Shown here in pieces: positions 8,551-18,098 of a stretch of DNA of 64,000 nucleotides; the first letter of the stretch is position 1; every line of letters begins with the position of its first letter. Position numbers and translations under genes: made by a program. Origin of the DNA: Stieleria sp. JC731 (GTDB lineage: Bacteria > Planctomycetota > Planctomycetia > Pirellulales > Pirellulaceae); the NCBI RefSeq assembly GCF_020966635.1, contig NZ_JAJKFQ010000011.1, positions 1,178,001 through 1,242,000 of the forward strand, written 5' to 3'. The notes below the pieces were generated by a model. The model saw only the letters and a list, made by a program, of their open reading frames with translations, made no database searches and was not told the DNA's origin.

Positions 8551-11037
8551 TCAAACGGCACTGACTTTCCAAATGTCGTCTGCGTATTGCTGGATAGTTC
8601 GATCGCTCGAGAACCATCCGCTGTTAGCGGTATTCAAGATGCTCATGCGATCCCACTGGGTCGGATTCTTGTAGGTACCGGCCACTTGAGACTGTGCATC
8701 GATGAAGCTGCGTAGGTCGGCGATCGTCAACCATTGGTCGCCTGGGTTCCGCAGTCCTCCGATCAATTCGCCAAAGATCCCTGGTTCGCTCGGATTGAAG
8801 TGTCCGCCTTCGAGCAATTCCATCAGGCGGCGAATGTCTTCATCGCCGTTGATGATTGCGTTGGGGTCGTAGCTCTTTCGGGTCTCTCCTACTTCGCTAG
8901 CGTTCATGCCGAAGAGGAAGAAATTCTCCTCGCCAGCCTTCTCGCGAATTTCGATGTTGGCGCCGTCAAGGGTACCGATCGTTAGGGCACCGTTCATCAT
9001 GAATTTCATGTTCCCGGTTCCCGAAGCCTCTTTACCGGCTGTCGAAATCTGCTCGCTCAGTTCAGTACCTGGGCAGATGACTTCCATCGCTGAGACGCGG
9101 TAGTTGGGGAAGAACACCATTCGCAGCAACTCGGCAGCTTTCGGTTCAGCGTTTACACGAGCGGCAACGCTATTGGCAAGCTTGATGATCAGCTTCGCGA
9201 TGTGGTATCCCGGAGCGGCTTTTCCACCGATCAATACGCAGCGAGGAACCATGTCGGTCGTATCACCCGCCATGATCCGGTCATACAAATGGACGACATG
9301 CAGGATGTTTAACAGCTGACGCTTGTACTCGTGAATTCGTTTGACTTGGACATCAAACAGCATCGATGGGTCAAACTGAACGCCAGTGTTTAACTTAACG
9401 TAGTCGGTCAGGCGTTGTTTGTTGAACTGTTTGACTTCACGCCATTTCTTTTGGAACCCAAGGTCATCAGCGTAGGGGGCTAGATCTTTGATCTTTTCCA
9501 GATCGGATTCCCAAGCCGAGCCAATGGTATCGGTCAACAGGTCGCGCAGTTTGGGATTGCAGTGCGACAACCACCGACGTTGCGTTACACCGTTGGTTTT
9601 GTTGTTGATCTTGTTCGGCCAGATTCGATCGAAGTCCGAGAATAGACCACTCTTGAGCAAATCGGTGTGCAGCTGTGCGACGCCGTTGACCGAGAAGCTG
9701 CCGACGATCGACAGGTAAGCCATACGGATGTGTGGATTGCTGCCGCCTTCGATAATCGAAACGCGGCTAAGCAATTCGTTGTCGCCAGGGTATTTCTTTT
9801 TAACGAAGGTGACGAAGCGATCGTTGATTTCATAGATGATTTCAAGGATCCGCGGCAGCAGATTTCCGAACAGACCGACCGACCAACGTTCTAGTGCTTC
9901 GGGAAGCAACGTGTGGTTGGTGTAAGCCATGCACTCGGTCGTAATCTCCCAGGCTTCGTCCCATTCCATGTTGTGTTCGTCCATCAACAGACGCATCAAC
10001 TCTGGAACCGCACATGCGGGGTGGGTGTCATTCAGCTGGAAGCAGTTCTTTTTGCCGAAGTCGGTGAAGTCTTCCCCGTGGCGTCGCACCCAGTCGGCGA
10101 TCACGTCTTGTAGACTTGCCGAAACAAGGAAGTACTGCTGCTTCAGTCGCAGTTCTTTTCCGTTTTCGCTGGCGTCGTTCGGATAGAGCACCATCGAAAT
10201 CTGTTCGGCGTTGTTTTTGTCGGCAACCGATTCGGTGTAACTACCGGCGTTGAATTCACCGAGGTCAAATTCATCGTTGGCGGTTGCTTTCCAAAGCCGC
10301 AGCGTGTTGACGGTACCGTTACGGTATCCGGGGATTGGCATGTCGTAGGGAACTGCCAATACAGGTTGTGATTCAACCCAGCGGAAGTGATTCTTTCCGT
10401 CTTCGCCAATCACACGTTCGGTTCGACCGTAAAGATGAACCGTTCGCGTGTCTTCGTGTCGTTCGATTTCCCAAGGGTTGCCGTTGCGCAACCAGTGGTC
10501 GGGGCCTTCGACTTGCCGTCCACCATCGATCGTTTGGTGGAACATCCCATATTCGTAGCGAATGCCGTAACCCGAGACAGGCAGTTTCAAATTCGCGCAG
10601 CTATCCAGGAAGCATGCTGCCAGTCGTCCCAAGCCGCCGTTGCCGAGTCCGGCATCAGGCTCTTGATCGACAACTTCTTCGAGTCCGACGCCAAAGCGAT
10701 GCAGCGCAGCACGCATGGGCTCGTCGAGATCAAGATTTAAAAGAGCGTTGTTTAGCGAACGTCCAAGCAAGAACTCCAGCGACAGGTAGTTCACGCGACG
10801 TGTGTCGCTTGCGTCAACTCGCTCGCGCGTTTTGATCCAATCTTCGGTAATCCTGTCCCGTGCCGCTAACGCAGCGGCACGGTAGCAATAGTCACTGTCG
10901 GACTCGGCTTCGCTCTTTCCGAACGTGAACAACAGGTGACGACGGAACTCACGAGAAAGCGTGTCCAGAAGCACCACACCATTGCCGTTGTTGTGGTCGG
11001 TCATAGGACTATCTTCGAGGGTTTTTTGCATCGTCAT
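8551..11037 (-). CDS. glgP: Glycogen phosphorylase
   Basis: An 828-aa glycogen/maltodextrin phosphorylase (GT35), which releases glucose 1-phosphate from alpha-1,4-glucan with phosphate. Length and order match the family: N-terminal NYLSLEFLLGRSL, GNGGLGRLAACFLDS with the glycine-rich active-site loop, GYGIRYEYGMF, and the pyridoxal-phosphate site EASGTGNMKFMMNGAL, with the cofactor lysine at about residue 677. It is a cytoplasmic enzyme of glycogen breakdown. The start is ATG at 11037 or the ATG two codons on. The frame continues upstream, but that extension is not family-like and an AAGATAAGA ribosome-site-like stretch precedes 11037. No other glycogen gene lies beside it. Confidence 0.96.
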   Translation of the reverse strand: MTMQKTLEDSPMTDHNNGNGVVLLDTLSREFRRHLLFTFGKSEAESDSDYCYRAAALAARDRITEDWIKTRERVDASDTRRVNYLSLEFLLGRSLNNALLNLDLDEPMRAALHRFGVGLEEVVDQEPDAGLGNGGLGRLAACFLDSCANLKLPVSGYGIRYEYGMFHQTIDGGRQVEGPDHWLRNGNPWEIERHEDTRTVHLYGRTERVIGEDGKNHFRWVESQPVLAVPYDMPIPGYRNGTVNTLRLWKATANDEFDLGEFNAGSYTESVADKNNAEQISMVLYPNDASENGKELRLKQQYFLVSASLQDVIADWVRRHGEDFTDFGKKNCFQLNDTHPACAVPELMRLLMDEHNMEWDEAWEITTECMAYTNHTLLPEALERWSVGLFGNLLPRILEIIYEINDRFVTFVKKKYPGDNELLSRVSIIEGGSNPHIRMAYLSIVGSFSVNGVAQLHTDLLKSGLFSDFDRIWPNKINNKTNGVTQRRWLSHCNPKLRDLLTDTIGSAWESDLEKIKDLAPYADDLGFQKKWREVKQFNKQRLTDYVKLNTGVQFDPSMLFDVQVKRIHEYKRQLLNILHVVHLYDRIMAGDTTDMVPRCVLIGGKAAPGYHIAKLIIKLANSVAARVNAEPKAAELLRMVFFPNYRVSAMEVICPGTELSEQISTAGKEASGTGNMKFMMNGALTIGTLDGANIEIREKAGEENFFLFGMNASEVGETRKSYDPNAIINGDEDIRRLMELLEGGHFNPSEPGIFGELIGGLRNPGDQWLTIADLRSFIDAQSQVAGTYKNPTQWDRMSILNTANSGWFSSDRTIQQYADDIWKVSAV

Positions 11038-11609
11038 TCTTATCTTGGTCGTAAACCGTTTTTCTGAGTGTAGCAGGTCAAAGGTGCGAACTTGCAACGT
11101 CACGGGATCTGCAAAAGCGAAGGCTGATGCGATTCCAGCGACTCGGTTGGCTCACATCCAGAAACCTACTCACGTAAACAACACCCGGACGTTCAAGGTA
11201 CAGTCATAGGGCCCGGGACACGTAGAAACAACCGTTCCAGGCTCAACGAAATGTAGGGGAAGAATGGACGCCCGCACGGATAGCGGATGGTACGTAGCCC
11301 TGAACAAAAGTTGGGCTTCGCTGATCTTTTGTCCCCCTAACATTCTCGCGGCGACTGTCCAGGTCACATCGAGGTGTCTTCATGAGTGATCGGATGCGAT
11401 TGGGTGTAAAGCAAGAAAAAACACCAGGATTAAGCTTTCCCCATCAGTCACAAGCCATTCGACACGTTCACAACGCCGCAATCGGAATTCTCCGCACGAT
11501 CGTCAGCCTTTACCTGCGGCCGTGAACGCTCAGATCGGATTGATGATGCGGTGTTCCACCCAAGGGAGTGGTGTCCGGCATGTCGGTCGTTGAGGAAACG
11601 AACCAATCA
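11038..11609. other. glgP upstream region, nothing recognised
   Basis: About 570 bases upstream of glgP and before the 103-bp array. It should contain the glgP promoter. No consensus boxes, RNA gene or credible small gene could be identified by eye. Confidence 0.3.
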
Positions 11610-12524
11610 CATCAGCCGCAACGCGCCAGCGTGCGGTTATTTCCGTGGCTACAGGCCAGCGGATGCGGGAACCGCGAGCTGGCGCTCTGCGTCTGATGAA
11701 GACAGACCAACACATCAGCCGCTACGCGCCAGCGTGCGGTTAATTCCGTGATTGCAGGCCAGTGAATGCAGGAACCGCGAGCTGGCGCTCAGCGGCTGAT
11801 GAAGGCAGACCAACACATCAGCCGCTACGCGCCAGCGTGCGGTTACTTCCGTGACTACAGGCCAGCGGATGCGGGAACCGTGAGCTAACGCTCAGCGGCT
11901 GATGGAGACAGACCAACACATCAGCCGCTACGCGCCAGCGTGCGGTTAATTCCGTGATTGCAGGCCAGTGAATGCAGGAACCGCGAGCTGGCGCTCAGCG
12001 GCTGATGAAGGCAGACCAACACATCAGCCGCTACGCGCCAGCGTGCGGTTACTTCCGTGACTACAGGCCAGCGAATGCGGGAACCGTGAGCTGGCGCTCA
12101 GCGGCTGATGAAACCAGACCAACACATCAGCCGCTACGCGCCGGCGTGCGGTTAATTTCGTGACTACAGGCCAGCGGATGCGGGAACCGTGAGCTGGCGC
12201 TCAGCGGCTGATGAAACCAGACCAACACATCAGCCGCTACGCGCCGGCGTGCGGTTAATTTCGTGACTACAGGCCAGCGGATGCGGGAACCGCGAGCTGG
12301 CGCTCAACGGCTGATGAAGACAGACCAATACATCAGCCGTTGGCGTTTTAGCGTGCGGTTAGTCTTGTGCTTACTGGCCAGCGGATGCGTGAACCGCGAG
12401 CTGGCGCTCAGCGGCTGATGGAAACGAACCAATCACATCAGCCGCAACGCGCCAGCGTGCGGTTACTTCCGTGACTACAGACCAGCGGATGCGATAACCG
12501 CGAGCTGGCGCTCAGCGTCTGATG
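11610..12524. repeat. 103-bp tandem foldback repeat array, 9 units
   Basis: Units start at 11610, 11713, 11816, 11919, 12022, 12125, 12228, 12331 and 12436, so the period is exactly 103 except for the last step (105). Each unit has a left arm starting CATCAGCCGCTACGCGCCAG, a loop of about 31 bases, and a right arm (AACCGCGAGCTGGCGCTCAG then CGGCTGATG) that is nearly the reverse complement of the left, with about 29 bases per arm. Units 11713 and 11919 are identical, 11816 and 12022 are close, and 12125 and 12228 are close, implying recent duplications of one- and two-unit blocks. Open frames across it are by-products of the period. Confidence 0.95.
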
Positions 12525-12534
12525 AAATCAGGCC

Positions 12535-14100
12535 TTATCGAGACGGGAGGTCAAACAGCTGCGACTGCTTACTTGGTTTCGTATTTAAACTTGCTTGATG
12601 AGTTTTCGCGCCGACTCGCATCGCCCAGGCATCATACTTCTCTGACAGTCGAGTCACGATCTCGGGCTGACGGTCGGCCAAGTTCACGGTTTCAGTTTTG
12701 TCATTCGAAAGATCGTATAGCTCCCAATCTTTGCTGCGTTCTGCAACCAGCTTCCATTTTCCATCGCGGACCGAATGGTTAGACGAAAATTCCCAGAAGA
12801 TCGGTGGTCGAGACGATTGTTCTTGCCCCGTGATGGTGCTGACCATCGAGACGCCTTCCATTGATTGGATCGCTTTCCCCGCGAACTTGTCGGGATACTT
12901 CCCGCCGGAGAGTTCTACGAAGGTCGGCATCAAGTCAACGATGTGATGAGTCGCTTTCGAGACCGTTCCGGCGCCCGCAAGCTGCTTTGGCCAATGAATA
13001 ATCATCGGGGAAAGCGTTCCGCCCTCATGAGCGTACTGCTTGTAAAGACGAAGCGGTGTGTTGCACATGTTGGCCCAACGTGCGTCGTACGCGTAGTCAC
13101 TTTCAGCGGGGCCGGGCGGAATGTTGTCGCTGCGAAGGCGGTTATAAGGACAGGCGCCGTTGTCAGAGAAGAATAGGATGAGCGTGTTGTCCAGCTCTCC
13201 GTTTTGTTTCAAGTTGTCGACTAAACGTCCGACGTTTTGGTCCAAGCGATCGACCATTGCGGCATAAACTTCCATCATCGGAATCAAGAAGCGTTTCTGA
13301 GAATCCGACAGCTTGTCGAAAGGCTCGACTTTGGGATCTCGCTCCGTCAACGACCATGTCGGGTCAATTAAACCGAGTTCCTTTTGACGGGCGAAACGCT
13401 GTTGGCGAATCTTGTCCCAGCCGATGTCATAGCGACCTCGATACTTCTCAATTTCTGTTTCCGGTGCGTGCAACGGAAAGTGTGGCGCGTTGTGTGCCAG
13501 GTACAAGAAATACGACTGATCCTTTTGTCGGGCTTGTTCAAGAAACTCGATGGCGTAATCGGTAAATGCATCGGTCGAATAAAAGTCGTCCGGCGCCTCG
13601 AAAACTTCGCGATCCAGACGCATCAAATTTTTTCCGTTGCCCCAGTCTTTCCCAGTAAAGAAATTGATCGCGCCACTGAGGAAGCCAAAGTATCGATCAA
13701 ATCCTCGATCGAGTGGGTGTCCATCAAGATGCCACTTTCCACTCATCATCGTCGTGTATCCGGACTGACGCAGAACTTCAGCCAGGGTCACATGACCGGG
13801 CTTCTTCAAATTCTTGGACTGTTGATGCCAGAGTCCGGTCAACAACGAGGCACGTGTTTCGCTGCACTTGGCGTTGTTGTGAAAGTCTGTCAGACGCAGT
13901 CCGGATTTTGCCAAGCGGTCGAGATTGGGAGTGTCGATTTCGCCCCCATAGCAACCGAGATCGGAGAAGCCCATGTCGTCGCAAACGATCACAACGATAT
14001 TGGGGCGATCGTCCGCTAAGCAGCGATCGGAACTTGCGATTGAGAGGATCAACAACAAGAAAGACAAGACATTCGGTTGCAATTTCATACGAACGGTCAT
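12535..14100 (-). CDS. Secreted sulfatase with CSETR motif
   Basis: A 521-aa arylsulfatase-type protein. A signal peptide lies in MKLQPNVLSFLLLILSIASS-DRCLA, so the start is the ATG at 14100 (four codons earlier) or at 14088. The metal site is IVVIVCDDMGFSDLGCYGG. The formylglycine candidate is Cys75 (counting from 14088) in KCSETRASLLTG, where Glu replaces the usual Pro at the third position while the Arg is kept. The block SGKWHLDG supplies the conserved active-site Lys/His, and FFSDNGACPYN the C-terminal metal residues. It is exported and probably acts on sulfated glycans. It follows the lectin-fold gene on the same strand by 45 bases, so the two probably form an operon. The stop lies 10 bases from the 103-bp array. 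Confidence 0.92.
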   Translation of the reverse strand: MTVRMKLQPNVLSFLLLILSIASSDRCLADDRPNIVVIVCDDMGFSDLGCYGGEIDTPNLDRLAKSGLRLTDFHNNAKCSETRASLLTGLWHQQSKNLKKPGHVTLAEVLRQSGYTTMMSGKWHLDGHPLDRGFDRYFGFLSGAINFFTGKDWGNGKNLMRLDREVFEAPDDFYSTDAFTDYAIEFLEQARQKDQSYFLYLAHNAPHFPLHAPETEIEKYRGRYDIGWDKIRQQRFARQKELGLIDPTWSLTERDPKVEPFDKLSDSQKRFLIPMMEVYAAMVDRLDQNVGRLVDNLKQNGELDNTLILFFSDNGACPYNRLRSDNIPPGPAESDYAYDARWANMCNTPLRLYKQYAHEGGTLSPMIIHWPKQLAGAGTVSKATHHIVDLMPTFVELSGGKYPDKFAGKAIQSMEGVSMVSTITGQEQSSRPPIFWEFSSNHSVRDGKWKLVAERSKDWELYDLSNDKTETVNLADRQPEIVTRLSEKYDAWAMRVGAKTHQASLNTKPSKQSQLFDLPSR

Positions 14101-14145
14101 CGATGAAGATGTGTGGAAACGAGAGACCAAGCAGAGCAATGCGAA

Positions 14146-14913
14146 TTAGTTGCGTTCGACAATCACGTCATCAACCCAAGCATTTTTCAAAACCGCTAGA
14201 CGCAAACGCGACTTGGTGTCATGCCCGATACCGGACGATGTCAAAGAGCCAATTTTCTTTCCGTCGATCGAGACGATCATCGTTTCGTTTTCGATCTGTA
14301 CTTGCAAGTCGTGCCAGGCATCTTTCGACAGGTCGATGGCAAACGATTGCTCCTTGGATTTGATCAGCTTGCGGTCTGCAGGGGTAAGTGTTTTGGCCTT
14401 TGACCTTTCATGCACGTCTAGCTTCATGCGTCCGGTTTTCAAGTCGATGATGGTCAGTTTAGTTGGACGGATTTTGGCAACGCATAAGTGACCGGCGTGG
14501 ACTGACTTTTCATTCATGTCAGCGAAGTTGATCCCAAGTTCATCGCCGCTGCTAATTTTGAATTTCATGCCAATGGTGACATTTTTGAAATCCAAATCGT
14601 GGACGACAGAAACGCCGTGATCGGCAACCTCGTGTCGATAAATATGCAATGCGCCGTCCGCCAAGTCGGCTTGCTTGTTTCCTTTGGCTCGACTTTTACT
14701 GTTGGTCGACCAACCATGTCCTACATCTTCTTTCGTATCGTCTTTCTCTTGGCGATCAAAATGGTCTTCCAGAATTCTTTCGCCCGCAGCGACGTGGCCC
14801 GCAGTGACGTCGCCCGCAATGACCTGGGACGTCTCTGAGAAAAGAGAGATCGGGACAAGCATGACTGCGAACAGATATGTAAAGATCACGAGAGTTCGGT
14901 GGTAAGTTTTCAT
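14146..14913 (-). CDS. Exported concanavalin-A-like (DUF1080-type) protein
   Basis: A 255-aa protein with an N-terminal export signal (about residues 8-28, TLVIFTYLFAVMLVPISLFS). The rest has the beta-sandwich pattern of laminin-G/DUF1080 proteins common in planctomycetes: ILEDHFDRQEKDD, GALHIYRHE, VTIGMKFKISSGDELGINF, and WHDLQVQIENETMIVSIDGKKIGSL, the typical C-terminal 'modification to ligand-facing strand' block. It probably binds or processes a glycan outside the cytoplasm; no catalytic residues can be assigned. It lies just upstream of a sulfatase on the same strand, which suggests a shared polysaccharide substrate. Residues 32-42 (AGDVTAGHVAAG) come from a near-perfect 15-bp DNA duplication (about 14791-14823). 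Confidence 0.7.
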   Translation of the reverse strand: MKTYHRTLVIFTYLFAVMLVPISLFSETSQVIAGDVTAGHVAAGERILEDHFDRQEKDDTKEDVGHGWSTNSKSRAKGNKQADLADGALHIYRHEVADHGVSVVHDLDFKNVTIGMKFKISSGDELGINFADMNEKSVHAGHLCVAKIRPTKLTIIDLKTGRMKLDVHERSKAKTLTPADRKLIKSKEQSFAIDLSKDAWHDLQVQIENETMIVSIDGKKIGSLTSSGIGHDTKSRLRLAVLKNAWVDDVIVERN

Positions 14914-15161
14914 CAGCGCTGCCGATTGTTTTGGAGGAGTTGGTGATCGCGGAACGTCGCCGAATGGTCAGTTCTGCAATATGGAGGGGCCCCTAGTTTA
15001 ACCGGTTCCGTGGCCGCGCGGCTGTCTTTGGTGGGCTGTCGCGAATCGAGTTCCGGGACTATAAAACCCACCGAAACGAGCGTCGTGGGTCGAGCCACCG
15101 GAAATCTCATTCACGCCGCTTTTTGGATGTGAATTCTCACTTACGACCACCCATCGTCACC

Positions 15162-16391
15162 ATGCCTCGCGTTAAACCATTCCGTGCTGTCCGTCCGCCC
15201 GCCGACAAAGCTGCCTCCGTGGCCAGCGTTCCCTACGACGTTGTAAACCGAGCCGAAGCGGCCAAATTGGCTGAAGGAAACGCGGAATCCTTCTTGCATG
15301 TCGTCCGACCCGACATCGATCTACCCGCTGAAACGGATCCTTACGCGGACGAGATCTACGAGACCGCGGCGAAGAATTTCCGTGGATTCATGGATTCGGG
15401 AGTTCTGCTCCAGGATGATTCAGAAAGCGTGTTTCTGTATCGTCAGATCATGGATGGAAAAAGCCAAGTCGGTGTTGTTGCCTGCTGTCATGTCGACGAT
15501 TACGAAAACAACAAGATTCTAAAGCACGAGTACACGCGGCCTGCCAAAGAAGACGACCGTACGCGTCACGTGATGACGTTGGCAGCCAACGCGGGGCCAG
15601 TCTTTCTGACTTATCGAGATCACGACGAACTGAACAAGCTGGTCGAAGCTGCGATTGATCAAACGCCACTTTATGACTTTACCGCTGAAGACGGCGTCCA
15701 GCACACTGTCTGGAAAATTGATGCTGCAGATCCGTATTGCCAAGCCTTGACCGAAGTGCCTGCGTTCTACGTTGCTGATGGGCACCACCGAGCCGCTAGC
15801 GCTTGGCGAGCAGGAAAGGCTCGTCGTGAAGCTAACCCAAATCATACCGGCGAAGAAGAATACAACTGGTTCTTGACCGTGTTGTTTCCTGCCTCGCAAT
15901 TGAATGTTCTGGCCTACAACCGTGTTATCAAAGATCTCAACGGACTGACCGCCGAGCAGGTCCGTGAAAAGCTAGCCGAAGTCGGTACCATGGAGCCGAC
16001 GGACAATCCGGTTCCCGATCAAGCGGGCAGCTTTTGCATCTATCTGGATGGGGCGTGGTCGAAGTTGACGATTCCTGCCGAATCCATCGACCAAGATGAT
16101 GCGATCAATTCGCTCGATGTCGCATTGCTGGAAAAACGAGTGATCACCCCGATCTTCGGGATCGATGACGTACGTACGGATCCACGCATTGACTTTGTCG
16201 GTGGCATCCGCGGCACCGGTGAACTGGAGCAAAAAGTTCAGTCCGGTGAATGGGCTTTCGCCGTCTCGATGTTTCCGACATCGATCGAACAGCTGATGGC
16301 GGTTTCGGATTCCGGCCAAGTCATGCCACCGAAGAGCACCTGGTTTGAGCCCAAGTTGCGAAGCGGTTTGATGGTCCACCTGTTGGACTGA
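15162..16391 (+). CDS. DUF1015 family protein
   Basis: A 409-aa protein of the DUF1015 family. The start is the ATG at 15162 (MPRVKPFRAVRPPADKAASV), which matches the family's N-terminus; the upstream TTG at 15123 is less likely. The hallmarks visible are the N-terminal block PYDVVNRAEA, the central FYVADGHHRAASAWR motif, which resembles the DGHHR of ParB/sulfiredoxin-like ATP-binding folds, and the C-terminal GGIRGTGELEQKVQSGEW. The family is widespread, but its reaction is poorly known; a nucleotide-dependent kinase-like activity is suggested only by the motif. No signal peptide is seen. The gene stands alone. Confidence 0.85.
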   Translation: MPRVKPFRAVRPPADKAASVASVPYDVVNRAEAAKLAEGNAESFLHVVRPDIDLPAETDPYADEIYETAAKNFRGFMDSGVLLQDDSESVFLYRQIMDGKSQVGVVACCHVDDYENNKILKHEYTRPAKEDDRTRHVMTLAANAGPVFLTYRDHDELNKLVEAAIDQTPLYDFTAEDGVQHTVWKIDAADPYCQALTEVPAFYVADGHHRAASAWRAGKARREANPNHTGEEEYNWFLTVLFPASQLNVLAYNRVIKDLNGLTAEQVREKLAEVGTMEPTDNPVPDQAGSFCIYLDGAWSKLTIPAESIDQDDAINSLDVALLEKRVITPIFGIDDVRTDPRIDFVGGIRGTGELEQKVQSGEWAFAVSMFPTSIEQLMAVSDSGQVMPPKSTWFEPKLRSGLMVHLLD

Positions 16392-16429
16392 TCCGCAAGT
16401 CCCGCGATTAACCGTATGCTGGCGTGCCA

Positions 16430-16765
16430 ACGGCTGATGTGTTCACAACAACTGGAAACATATCAGCCGCAGAGCGTTAGCTCACGGTTAACGTCGGAGC
16501 CTAGTCACCAATCCCAGGGAACCGCACGCTGGCGCGTAGCGGCTGATCGAGCATCGCCAAAACCGGAATCCCATCAGCCGATGAGCGTTAGCTCACGGTT
16601 CGCGTCAGGTGCTAGTCACCAATCCCAGGGAACCGCACGCTGGCGCGTAGCGGCTGATATATGCACCTGTCTCCATCAGCCGATGAGCGTTAGCTCACGG
16701 TTAATACATGCGCTGCTCCAGGTCTCACACAGAACCGCACCCTGGCGCGGCGGCGGCTGTTATGA
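16430..16765. repeat. Inverted copy of the 103-bp foldback repeat family
   Basis: About three units at a spacing of 102-111 bases. Left arms contain CAGCCGATGAGCGTTAGCTC and right arms contain AACCGCACGCTGGCGCGTAG. Reverse-complemented, the right arm equals the left arm of the array at 11610-12524, and the left arm matches the variant right arm seen there near 11877. It is therefore the same element in opposite orientation. The third unit ends in a degenerate arm about 45 bases before the YCII gene start. Frames reading through it into the YCII gene are artefacts. Confidence 0.9.
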
Positions 16766-16808
16766 TGCTTTCTGGTTGCGACACGACAACTCTACCAGAT
16801 CAGAGACG

Positions 16809-17156
16809 ATGCCCAGATATTTGCTTCTTTCTCGCGGAGCTTGCGAGAATCCTTCACCAGAAATGACGCCCGAACAGATGCAGGAAAAAATGCAGTCCTG
16901 TATGCGCAAGGGGCAGAACGAAGGCTGGTTAATCGATCCCGGCGCGCCTCTGAACGGTGGTTCCGCGGTTGTCGATTCGGGCATGAACGTCATCGACGGT
17001 CCGTTCATTGAAGCGAAGGAACTGATCGGAGGATACACAATCATCGAAGCTCCGACGCTTGCCGCAGCATGCGAACTGGCGAAGAAAACGATTGAAATGG
17101 CAGGGGCCGCAAAAATCGAAGTCCGTGAAATTGCCGGCGGCGGAATGCCCGAGTGA
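16809..17156 (+). CDS. YCII/DGPF-domain protein
   Basis: A 115-aa protein of the YCII-related (DGPF) family, a small dimeric ferredoxin-like alpha+beta fold. The signature DGPFIEAKELIGGY is at residues 63-76, preceded by GAPLNGGSAVV and followed by the typical TLAAACELAKK helix. The start is the ATG at 16809 (MPRYLLLSRG); longer frames run back into the repeat array and are rejected. Family members are often encoded beside ECF sigma factors, but none is present here. Function is unknown; some homologues act as small dehydrochlorinase-like or accessory enzymes. Confidence 0.88.
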   Translation: MPRYLLLSRGACENPSPEMTPEQMQEKMQSCMRKGQNEGWLIDPGAPLNGGSAVVDSGMNVIDGPFIEAKELIGGYTIIEAPTLAAACELAKKTIEMAGAAKIEVREIAGGGMPE

Positions 17157-17298
17157 CCGACGACTCGGCCAATCTGATTTCAATGCTCACCTTTTCCTTT
17201 GGGGGTCGACGCATCGAGTTGATCAAAGACGCCGTGCAGACTGTCAAGATGGATGCGATGCAAGCGTGTCGCAGGTTGCTACCATCGCCGGACTGGAC

Positions 17299-18072
17299 TT
17301 AAGGCGACGAAGTAATGGTGTGGATTTCGATCGCCGGAAAGTTCCGATGCCAGTTCGCAATTACCTTGTGTGAATCGTCCGCGTTGGAAAGGACGACGTC
17401 GCCATTTTCGAGATCGGCAAATTGGAAAGCACCTTGAACACCTAGCTTTTTTTCAGCGGCCAAGATTAGGCATCGGCCGGATCGTTCGCGGACAACCCGT
17501 TTGACTTCTGCATCTTCGGCGACCGCTGTCGTCAATTCACCTGAGGCAGAAATGCCGCGTGGGACGAGCACAGCAACGTCAAAGTGTACCGAACGCAGTT
17601 GTTGACAGGTTTGTGCGCCAACCAGACCTTGAATCTCTCCATCAAGTCTGCCGCCTGGAACAATGGTCTTGACCCTGCCGGCCTCGCCCAGTCGGACTGC
17701 GGCAGGCAGGTTGCTTGTCACAACCGTCAAGTCATTTCGTGATGCGATGGTTTCGGCAACACACAACGCTGTCGTTCCGTGGTCCAGGAATACAACAGAG
17801 CCCTTTGGGATTTTACTGGCGGCTTCTTCCGCGATCGCCCGCTTTTCATCGAGATCGCGAATCGCTCTTCGCTGGTAGGGAAAGGGATCTTCGGAAACCC
17901 GAAGTGCTCCGCCACGAACCTGACGAACCCGTTCCTTTCGGTGCAGAATCGCGAGGTCTCGGCGGATAGTGTCTGTCGACACGCCAAATCGCTCACTGAG
18001 TTCGTCGAGGCTCGCCTGTCCTTGTTCGCCAATCCATTTTGCGATGTTTTCTCGACGTTCGGTCGCGAGCAT
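17299..18072 (-). CDS. DeoR/GlpR-family transcriptional regulator
   Basis: A 257-aa DeoR-type repressor. Residues about 20-41 form the helix-turn-helix (ASLDELSERFGVSTDTIRRD), followed by the recognition-wing sequence RQVRGGALRV. The C-terminal part is the DeoR sugar-phosphate sensor domain (FLDHGTTALCVAETIA, VVTSNLPAAVRL, VPGGRLDGE). The ATG at 18072 (MLATERRENI) fits the family start; a GTG nine codons upstream is less likely. It is divergent from the MFS-HAD pair across 98 bases holding inverted repeats, so it probably controls both itself and that operon in response to a phosphorylated sugar. Confidence 0.92.
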   Translation of the reverse strand: MLATERRENIAKWIGEQGQASLDELSERFGVSTDTIRRDLAILHRKERVRQVRGGALRVSEDPFPYQRRAIRDLDEKRAIAEEAASKIPKGSVVFLDHGTTALCVAETIASRNDLTVVTSNLPAAVRLGEAGRVKTIVPGGRLDGEIQGLVGAQTCQQLRSVHFDVAVLVPRGISASGELTTAVAEDAEVKRVVRERSGRCLILAAEKKLGVQGAFQFADLENGDVVLSNADDSHKVIANWHRNFPAIEIHTITSSP

Positions 18073-18098
18073 TGATGTCTCCCACTGGTTGCAATTCA

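Noticed and set aside
11551-12163. Open frames of 60-67 codons inside the 103-bp array
   Set aside because: They only follow the tandem DNA period and change with it; no start context or protein-like features.
11610-12524. CRISPR array
   Set aside because: Whole 103-bp units repeat, including the parts that would be spacers, and no cas genes are present. The same applies to the 73-bp and 120-bp arrays.
16416-16808. Long N-terminal extension of the YCII protein through the repeat array
   Set aside because: The extension translates the palindromic repeat; the YCII family starts at the ATG at 16809.
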